From contig JAPLLS010000036.1 in NCBI GenBank assembly GCA_026387435.1, positions 1 through 34,098 on the forward strand: a stretch of 34,098 nucleotides of DNA, in the 5' to 3' direction. The position numbers and the translations under genes were made by a program. Of the stretch, positions 29,910 to 34,098 are shown one piece after another. Source of the DNA: Candidatus Omnitrophota bacterium (GTDB taxonomy: Bacteria; Omnitrophota; Gorgyraeia; Gygaellales; Profunditerraquicolaceae). How positions within the stretch are numbered: position 1 is the stretch's first letter; every line of letters starts with the position of its first letter. The notes beneath the pieces were generated by a model, which worked only from the letters and a program-made list of their open reading frames with translations, was not told the DNA's origin and did not search any database.

Positions 29910-30275
29910 ATGATAGAGCACCGATTGTTCACTAGATACAGGGTAGAAGGAGAGGTTTTGCTTCAATGCGCCGGCCCAAAGCCTGAGACTATCCGCGCGG
30001 AATTGGTGGATATGAGTTTCCGGGGCTTCGGAGTATATTCTCCTAAAGCCATCGATGCTAACACTACGGTCAGGTTTTATATTTCCGGGAAATATTTTGA
30101 GAAGCATTTGCGGGGGGAAGGCAAGATCATGTACAGCCAGTCTTACCGGCGTAAGGAAACCGATGTTTTCCGGATGGGAGTGGAATTTATCTCAGTCGAC
30201 AGCGACCAGGTCAGGGATGGGCTTGACAGGCTCCGCAAAGAGCATGGCGGCGAAGTGGGGGAACAGGAAAAATAA
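29910..30275 (+). CDS. PilZ-domain c-di-GMP receptor 2
   Basis: A 121-residue single-domain PilZ protein: RxxxR is R5-LFT-R9 and DxSxxG is D34-MS-FR-G39. The C-terminal helix VFRMGVEFISVDSDQVRDGL parallels the PilZ protein at 23982. An acidic tail (HGGEVGEQEK) follows. The ribosome-binding site AGAGAAG is fair. Because the csp 2 promoter starts 3 nt after its stop, the two units are packed tightly. Expected to bind c-di-GMP; the output partner is unknown. Confidence 0.9.
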   Translation: MIEHRLFTRYRVEGEVLLQCAGPKPETIRAELVDMSFRGFGVYSPKAIDANTTVRFYISGKYFEKHLRGEGKIMYSQSYRRKETDVFRMGVEFISVDSDQVRDGLDRLRKEHGGEVGEQEK

Positions 30276-30278
30276 TAG

Positions 30279-30306
30279 TTGACAAACAAAAGAATAATGC
30301 TATACT
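30279..30306 (+). promoter_or_regulatory. Promoter of cold-shock operon 2
   Basis: TTGACA (30279-30284), a 16-nt spacer and TATACT (30301-30306), preceded by TGC. Identical in design to the promoters at 7686 and 33657. Confidence 0.85.
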
Positions 30307-30313
30307 TTCTTTT

Positions 30314-30383
30314 GTAGTGAATAAAGATTAGAAGTCAGTGGCCGAGAGGTGCGGATGTCTAGCCTTTCGGTTCTTTTGTTTTC
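30314..30383 (+). ncRNA. Cold-shock leader element, copy 2 (attenuator-like)
   Basis: GATTAGAAGTC (30326-30336) starts 19 nt after the -10. The hairpin pairs CCGAGAGG (30342-30349) with CCTTTCGG (30363-30370), including one G-U pair, and a T-rich tract follows. The loop and 3' arm contain GGATGTCTAGCC, complementary to the 5' segment at 9 of 11 positions including U-G pairs. Compared with copy 1 the stem bases differ but pairing is kept. The rest of the leader (30384-30427) is short and lacks the second switch of copy 1. Confidence 0.7.
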
Positions 30384-30427
30384 TGTCATTATTTACTATA
30401 ATAATTGAGAAAAGGAGGTAGTAAATA

Positions 30428-30628
30428 ATGGCAAAAGGTAAAGTAAAGTGGTTCTCTAACGAGAAAGGTTACGGCTTCATCACTCCCGAGTCTGGAAATG
30501 ACGTATTCGTTCATCACAGCGTGATTCAGGGTGAGGGCTACAAAACTCTCAATGAGGGACAGGAAGTTGAATTCGAAATCACCCAGGGTCCCAAAGGCGA
30601 GCAAGCTACTAAAGTCGTGAAGTTGTAA
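30428..30628 (+). CDS. Cold-shock protein (CspA family), copy 2
   Basis: A 66-residue cold-shock protein with RNP1 KGYGFIT and RNP2 DVFVHHS. It differs from the copy at 7875 at only about nine positions (for instance K3 for R3, E12 for Q12, V32 for A32), and the DNA is also similar, so this is a duplication that kept promoter and leader. AAAGGAGG lies about 9 nt before the ATG. A terminator at 30642-30677 follows, but a third csp-like gene and a radical-SAM gene lie directly after it, so read-through may couple them. Confidence 0.95.
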   Translation: MAKGKVKWFSNEKGYGFITPESGNDVFVHHSVIQGEGYKTLNEGQEVEFEITQGPKGEQATKVVKL

Positions 30629-30641
30629 TTTCGAAAAAAGC

Positions 30642-30677
30642 GTGGCCCAGCATCGGAATGTTGGGCCACTTTTTTTT
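30642..30677 (+). terminator. Terminator after csp 2
   Basis: GTGGCCCAGCA (30642-30652) pairs with TGTTGGGCCAC (30659-30669), one G-U pair, followed by eight T. The next Shine-Dalgarno starts only about 9 nt later, so partial read-through is probably how the downstream genes are expressed. Confidence 0.88.
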
Positions 30678-30698
30678 CACTGTTCAAGGAGGAGACAA

Positions 30699-30908
30699 GT
30701 GCATACAGGAAAGATCAAGAAATTGGTAAAAGAACGTGGATTCGGATTTATCAGTGACACTGACGGAAGAGAATTGTTTTTTCACTCGTCAGGTTTAGTA
30801 GGAACAACGTTTGAATCGCTGCGCGGAGATGAGGAAGTTACCTTCGAAGTTGAGTCAAGCGAAAAAGGGCCCCGTGCGACCCAAATCAGCGTTAAAAGTG
30901 CAGCTTAA
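30699..30908 (+). CDS. Divergent cold-shock-domain protein
   Basis: A 69-residue single cold-shock domain: TGKIKKLVKERGFGFISD (RNP1 GFGFIS), then GRELFFHSSGL (RNP2 ELFFHSS), and a C-terminal GPRATQISVK. It is much less similar to the other two copies than they are to each other. GTG 30699 is chosen because AAGGAGGAGA sits about 6 nt before it and the domain starts immediately; the longer in-frame ORF from 30642 would begin inside the terminator. Its TAA is directly followed by the TTG start of the radical-SAM gene. Probably an RNA-binding chaperone. Confidence 0.9.
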   Translation: MHTGKIKKLVKERGFGFISDTDGRELFFHSSGLVGTTFESLRGDEEVTFEVESSEKGPRATQISVKSAA

Positions 30909-32201
30909 TTGAAAATAGTTTTAATCGAGCCAGCTTCAACAGAAGCAAACGTTTACAGCAAACTCCGCATGCCCCTTTTAGGTCCGGTCTATCTGGGGAC
31001 GATCCTGAAAAACAGAGGGCATGACGTTCGCATATTCATCGAAGACATCTCGCATCCAGATTATGAAACCCTGGATGCGGATGTCGTCGGTATTTCCATC
31101 CTTACCTCAACCGCCAAGCGCGGATACACCATAGCCGGTAAATTTCCCAAAGAAAAAGTGATCATCGGAGGCGTGCACGCCAGTTTATTGCCCGAGGAGG
31201 CTCTTGCTTTCTGCCGCCAAGTGGTAGTAGGTGAAGCTGAAGAGGTCATTTGTGATATAGTAGAAGGTAAGATCACGGATAAGATCGTCCAGGGTATACC
31301 TGTCCAGGATCTGGACAAGCTGCCTTACCCGGATTTTTCCCTGATCCAGGGGTATAAAGTGGCCCGGAGTATGATGCCGGTTTCCACCTCCCGAGGCTGC
31401 CCGTTCGACTGCACTTTCTGCTCGGTGACCAAAGTGTTCGGCCGTAAGTACCGCTTTAGAGGTGCCTCAAACGTAGTTGGGGAGTTGAAAAACCGTAAAG
31501 CCGCGCATTTTTTCTTCTGCGACGATAATTTCACCGCTTATCCCAGCCGCACCCGGAATCTGCTCAAGTTGATGATGGAAGAGAAAATCCGTTCCTGGAG
31601 CTGCCAGGTGCGCTGCGACGTGGCCAAAGACGAAAATCTGCTCGGCTTAATGGCTAAAGCCGGCTGCGCAGTGGCTTGCGTTGGTTTTGAGTCGGTCAAC
31701 GAGAAGACTTTGGCGGCTTATGAGAAAAAACAGAGCCTGCAGGATATTATCAGCGCTATCAAGAATTTTCATAAGAAAAAGATTAAAGTCCACGGTATGT
31801 TCGTTTTAGGCGGAGACGATGATAATGTCAAGACCGTTTGGGATACTTTGAGATTTGCGATCAAACAGAAGATCGATACTATACAAATGTCCATTCTTAC
31901 TCCTTTTCCGGGAACTAAAGTTCATGAGAATCTTAATAAAGAAAAGCGGATCTTCAGCCGCGACTGGAGCCTTTACGACGGCCAGCACGTTGTTTTTCAT
32001 CCTAAATTATTGTCTTCCCGGCAGCTTCAGGTCAATATCATCAAAGCTTATTGCCGGTATTATTCTTTGTATCACTCGTTTATGCTCATGGCACAGATGT
32101 CTTTCCGTAACGCTATGTTCAGGTTAATGGGGTATAAGATCATCCGCGATTGGAAAGCGCGTAACCGGTTAATGAAATGGCTGGTGCCGGTTAAAGTTTG
32201 A
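30909..32201 (+). CDS. B12-binding-domain radical SAM protein
   Basis: A 430-residue enzyme. N-terminal B12-binding-like fold (about 1-130: KIVLIEPAS, LGPVYLGTILKNRGHDVRIF, DVVGISILTSTAKRGYTIA, VIIGGVHASLLPEEAL, VVGEAEEV), then a radical-SAM core with CPFDCTFC (C164, C168, C171) binding the [4Fe-4S] cluster, followed by FFFCDDNFTAYPSR and VGFESVNEKTL. The usual DxHxxG cobalamin-ligand motif is not obvious. This is the broad family of methylating or lipid- and hopanoid-modifying radical SAM enzymes; the substrate cannot be read. TTG 30909 directly follows the csp stop, giving an overlapping arrangement that should couple translation. Without it the first strand would be lost. Confidence 0.9.
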   Translation: MKIVLIEPASTEANVYSKLRMPLLGPVYLGTILKNRGHDVRIFIEDISHPDYETLDADVVGISILTSTAKRGYTIAGKFPKEKVIIGGVHASLLPEEALAFCRQVVVGEAEEVICDIVEGKITDKIVQGIPVQDLDKLPYPDFSLIQGYKVARSMMPVSTSRGCPFDCTFCSVTKVFGRKYRFRGASNVVGELKNRKAAHFFFCDDNFTAYPSRTRNLLKLMMEEKIRSWSCQVRCDVAKDENLLGLMAKAGCAVACVGFESVNEKTLAAYEKKQSLQDIISAIKNFHKKKIKVHGMFVLGGDDDNVKTVWDTLRFAIKQKIDTIQMSILTPFPGTKVHENLNKEKRIFSRDWSLYDGQHVVFHPKLLSSRQLQVNIIKAYCRYYSLYHSFMLMAQMSFRNAMFRLMGYKIIRDWKARNRLMKWLVPVKV

Positions 32202-32233
32202 GATTGAAACTAATTAGATTAAGTAGTACAATT

Positions 32234-32269
32234 AAGGCAACTCTGGCTGGAACCGGAAGTTGCCTTTTT
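32234..32269 (+). terminator. Terminator of the csp 2/radical-SAM operon
   Basis: AAGGCAACT (32234-32242) pairs perfectly with AGTTGCCTT (32258-32266), followed by further T. It lies inside the extended reading frame of the next gene, which argues against a start upstream of it. Confidence 0.85.
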
Positions 32270-32287
32270 AATTTCAAGGAGAATAAT

Positions 32288-32770
32288 ATTCTGCCTAAAC
32301 CCGATCCCAAATTCATGCTCCTGGCCATCGCCGAAGCCCGGAAAAACCTCATCAGCGGCGAAGGCGGCCCGTTCGGCGCCTGTGTGGTTAAAGACAACAA
32401 GGTGATAGCAATGGCCCGCAATACGGTGCTGTCCAGCAATGACGCCACCTGTCACGCGGAAGTTAATGCCATCCGCAAGGCTTCTCTTAAATTAAAAGAT
32501 TACTATTTATCCGGATGTGTTATTTATTCTACTACCGAGCCCTGCCCGATGTGTTTTGGCGCGATCCACTGGGCTAAGATCGATGCGGTTTATTTTGGGA
32601 CAGCTATTAATGACGTCAAGGAACTGGGATTTGACGAATTAAGACTTTCCTGCAAGAAAATTAAATCTGCCGGGAAAAGCCCGGTTAAAGTGGTTTCCGG
32701 CTTCTTAAGAAAAGAGTGTTTCAAGCTTTTAAAAGACTGGAATAAATTGGAAAATAAACAAGTATATTAA
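32288..32770 (+). CDS. Nucleoside/guanine deaminase (CDA family), probable AUU or CUG start
   Basis: A 160-residue zinc deaminase. The catalytic motif is HAE (56-58) with the zinc cysteines in PCPMC (C86, C89), and the family's GGPFGACVVKDNKVIA is near the N-terminus. Guanine deaminase (GuaD) and related nucleobase deaminases match best; tRNA adenosine deaminase usually has different flanks. The open frame extends back to a TTG at 32198, but that would run through the terminator. AAGGAG lies 6 nt before ATT 32288 and 9 nt before CTG 32291, giving LPKPDPKFMLLAIAEA, the usual start; ATG 32315 would cut the first helix. So a non-AUG start is likely. Confidence 0.85.
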   Translation: MLPKPDPKFMLLAIAEARKNLISGEGGPFGACVVKDNKVIAMARNTVLSSNDATCHAEVNAIRKASLKLKDYYLSGCVIYSTTEPCPMCFGAIHWAKIDAVYFGTAINDVKELGFDELRLSCKKIKSAGKSPVKVVSGFLRKECFKLLKDWNKLENKQVY

Positions 32771-32785
32771 CCTGGGGTTGATGCT

Positions 32786-33633
32786 ATGTGGATTTTTCGG
32801 ACCAGGATGCTTATGCTTTTTTACCGAGAATTGGCTCAGTTGGTTAGTTCCGGGGTAACCATCATTGAGGCTATCGATATTATCTCCAGACAGGGAGGTT
32901 ATTCACAGTTCAATAAGGTATTGGCTAAGATCAGTCAGGATTTGAAGACGGGTAGCTCTTTAGGCGAAGCTTTTTTACGTTACCCGGAGATATTTCCGCC
33001 TTTGCACGCCAATATGATCAAATACAGTGAAACTTCCGGCAGGCTTGCTCAGGGTATTAGCAGTCTTGCCGATTATCTGGAAAAAGAATACGCCATGCAG
33101 CAGGCTCTGATCGTAGGACTGGCTTATCCAATATTCCTTTTACACGCAGCGATGTTTTTATTGCCCGTCGTCAATGCCTTTGGTTGTAATTCCGGGGGGT
33201 ATTTACGGGGGTTTTTAAGTATTTTTGTCCCGGTCTATGGCCTGGTGTTCCTGGTTTGTCTGGCTTTGAGAATGGGCAAGAACGAAGGATTTAAAACTGG
33301 AATGGACAGGTTAATAACGCGGTTAAAGACTCGCTTTTAGCGGGGTTGCCTCTTTTGCAAGAAGGCCAGGGTTTGAGCCAGGCTTTTATCCGGGCCCGGG
33401 TTTTTCCGGCCAGTATGCTCGGTTTGATCGGCTCCGCGGAAAAAAGCGGAAGCATTGTCCAGACTTTAAACACCATTGCCAGCTATTCTGAGAAAGAAAA
33501 CGAGACTTCCATAGCGGTTCTGACCAGGATCATCCCGGTTTTGGTTTATTTGTTGATTGCCGGTTTTATCGGCCTGCGGGTTGTTTCTTTTTACCTGGGA
33601 TATTTTAACCAGATTTTTACTGGCTCCGGGTAG
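32786..33633 (+). pseudogene. GspF/PilC (type II secretion/pilus platform) gene, frameshifted
   Basis: The first frame (32786-33340) encodes 184 residues: a T2SSF repeat (LFYRELAQLVSSGVTIIEAID, then LKTGSSLGEAFLRYPEIFPPLHANMIKYSETSGRL), two membrane helices and LRMGKNEGFKTGMDRLITRL, ending at TAG. A second frame, open through 33343-33633, continues with NAVKDSLLAG, LPLLQEGQGLSQAFIRARVFPASMLGLIGSAEKSG and a last membrane helix. The two frames overlap near 33313-33340, and about 50-60 residues at the start of the second repeat are missing, so a deletion plus frameshift broke the gene. No other pilus genes are nearby. The 5' end also lacks the usual leader. Confidence 0.72.
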
Positions 33634-33656
33634 GTAAATAAATTAACATTTTCTTG

Positions 33657-33684
33657 TTGACAAAACTAAAATGCATGATATACT
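33657..33684 (+). promoter_or_regulatory. Promoter of the DEAD-box helicase gene
   Basis: TTGACA (33657-33662), a 16-nt spacer and TATACT (33679-33684), preceded by TGA. Same design as the two csp promoters. Confidence 0.85.
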
Positions 33685-33691
33685 AACTTTA

Positions 33692-33768
33692 CATAGTTGT
33701 AAAGATTAGAAGTCTACGGCCGTAAAGGAGAGCATACGATTACTAACCTTTACGGATTTTTTATTTTT
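33692..33768 (+). ncRNA. Cold-shock leader element, copy 3 (attenuator-like)
   Basis: GATTAGAAGTC (33704-33714) starts 19 nt after the -10. CCGTAAAGG (33720-33728) pairs perfectly with CCTTTACGG (33747-33755); the loop is longer (18 nt) and a T-rich tract follows. GATTACTAACC (33738-33748) is complementary to the 5' segment at 9 of 11 positions, with a different mismatch from copies 1 and 2. The fourth stem pair is U-A here but A-U in copy 2 and G-U in copy 1, which is true covariation. The Shine-Dalgarno of the helicase follows directly. Confidence 0.7.
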
Positions 33769-33776
33769 GGAGGAAT

Positions 33777-34098
33777 ATGTTTAGTACCGAACACACGCAA
33801 AAAGCTTCATTGCAGCCGCAAAAAGCTGTATCGCAGCCAGTCAAGAGCTTTGACGGTTTAGGAATTGCGCCTAAGATCCTGGAACTTCTTGACCGCATCA
33901 AATTTAAGGTCCCCACGCCTATTCAACTAAAAGCCATTCCTATCGCCATAGAGGGCAAGGATTTAGTCGGGATCGCCCAGACCGGGACCGGCAAGACCCA
34001 TTCTTTCGCTGTTCCGATGATCCAGCTTTTGGCCCAGAAAAAAGGGACAGGCCTGGTGCTTGCTCCGACCAGAGAGCTGGCTATCCAGATCGACGAAG
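33777..34098 (+). CDS. DEAD-box RNA helicase (RhlE-like), N-terminal part
   Basis: The first 107 residues of an ATP-dependent RNA helicase, cut by the window end. A Gln/Lys-rich leader (about 1-22) precedes SFDGLGIAPKILELLDRIKFKVPTPIQ (Q motif), motif I AQTGTGKT and motif Ia PTRELAIQI. GGAGGAAT lies before ATG 33777. In many bacteria such helicases unwind structured RNA in the cold and are induced together with Csp proteins; here it shares promoter and leader with the two csp genes, which supports that role. The subfamily cannot be decided from this part. Confidence 0.94.
   Translation, partial: MFSTEHTQKASLQPQKAVSQPVKSFDGLGIAPKILELLDRIKFKVPTPIQLKAIPIAIEGKDLVGIAQTGTGKTHSFAVPMIQLLAQKKGTGLVLAPTRELAIQIDE

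Noticed and set aside
32198-32287. N-terminal extension of the deaminase from TTG 32198
   Set aside because: It would translate the perfect terminator stem at 32234-32266, and the family starts downstream.
1-34098. CRISPR array, tRNA, rRNA, or phage structural genes
   Set aside because: No regularly spaced direct repeats, no cloverleaf or rRNA sequence, and no capsid, terminase or integrase gene was seen.

Overview
The window looks like a chromosomal contig of an uncultured Gram-negative bacterium. The evidence is lipobox-type lipoproteins, four AsmA/YdbH/DUF748-type envelope proteins, a patatin-like lipoprotein, PilZ and EAL signalling proteins, and sigma70-type promoters that often have an extended -10. 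The gene content and style (phosphoketolase, GlgC, GIDE-LemA, short cold-shock genes, B12/radical-SAM protein) would fit Candidatus Omnitrophota or a relative. That placement is inference only: no rRNA or other marker is present.

Layout. 1-3750 is a patchy accessory zone: the end of a NifX/NifB-type protein and a DsrE protein, a nested inverted repeat, a probable small RNA, an AbrB/MazE-RelE toxin-antitoxin pair with a palindromic operator, an excisionase-like HTH ORF running into a truncated DUF4126 gene, mscL, a broken YqaE/Pmp3 gene, a structured terminated RNA and two small membrane or secreted proteins. 3850-7634 is a patatin lipoprotein coupled to a P-type ATPase. 7686-8123 is a cold-shock gene with a long structured leader. 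8199-10588 pairs a polysaccharide deacetylase with an ArnT/PMT-type glycosyltransferase. A receiver-EAL protein lies on the minus strand at 10591-11712, the only convincing minus-strand gene. 11818-13041 is a compact redox cassette (Rieske, glutaredoxin, ferredoxin-thioredoxin reductase catalytic chain, Rieske), followed by a soluble PAS histidine kinase.

14385-20490 is an envelope/lipid-transport region: a YdbH-like protein, a lipoprotein that appears to be a natural YnbE-YdbL fusion, an AsmA protein, a Cys4 protein, a DUF748 protein with an apparent AUU start, and a DUF4337 membrane protein. 20690-23861 encodes secreted proteins, one with six PKD repeats. 23982-30275 holds two PilZ proteins flanking phosphoketolase, GIDE-LemA and glgC. 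30279-32770 is a second cold-shock operon (two Csp proteins and a B12/radical-SAM protein), then a nucleoside deaminase. 32786-33633 is a broken GspF/PilC gene, and the window ends inside a DEAD-box RNA helicase.

The most striking observation is a three-copy RNA leader. Two nearly identical csp genes (7875, 30428) and the DEAD-box helicase (33777) share the same promoter (TTGACA, 16-nt spacer, TGn-TATACT). Exactly 19 nt after the -10 comes GATTAGAAGTC, followed by a covarying terminator-like hairpin with a U-run. In every copy the GATTAGAAGTC segment can pair with the hairpin loop and 3' arm. This looks like a cold-shock attenuator or switch shared by RNA chaperone and RNA helicase genes. Whether it is already in Rfam cannot be determined here.
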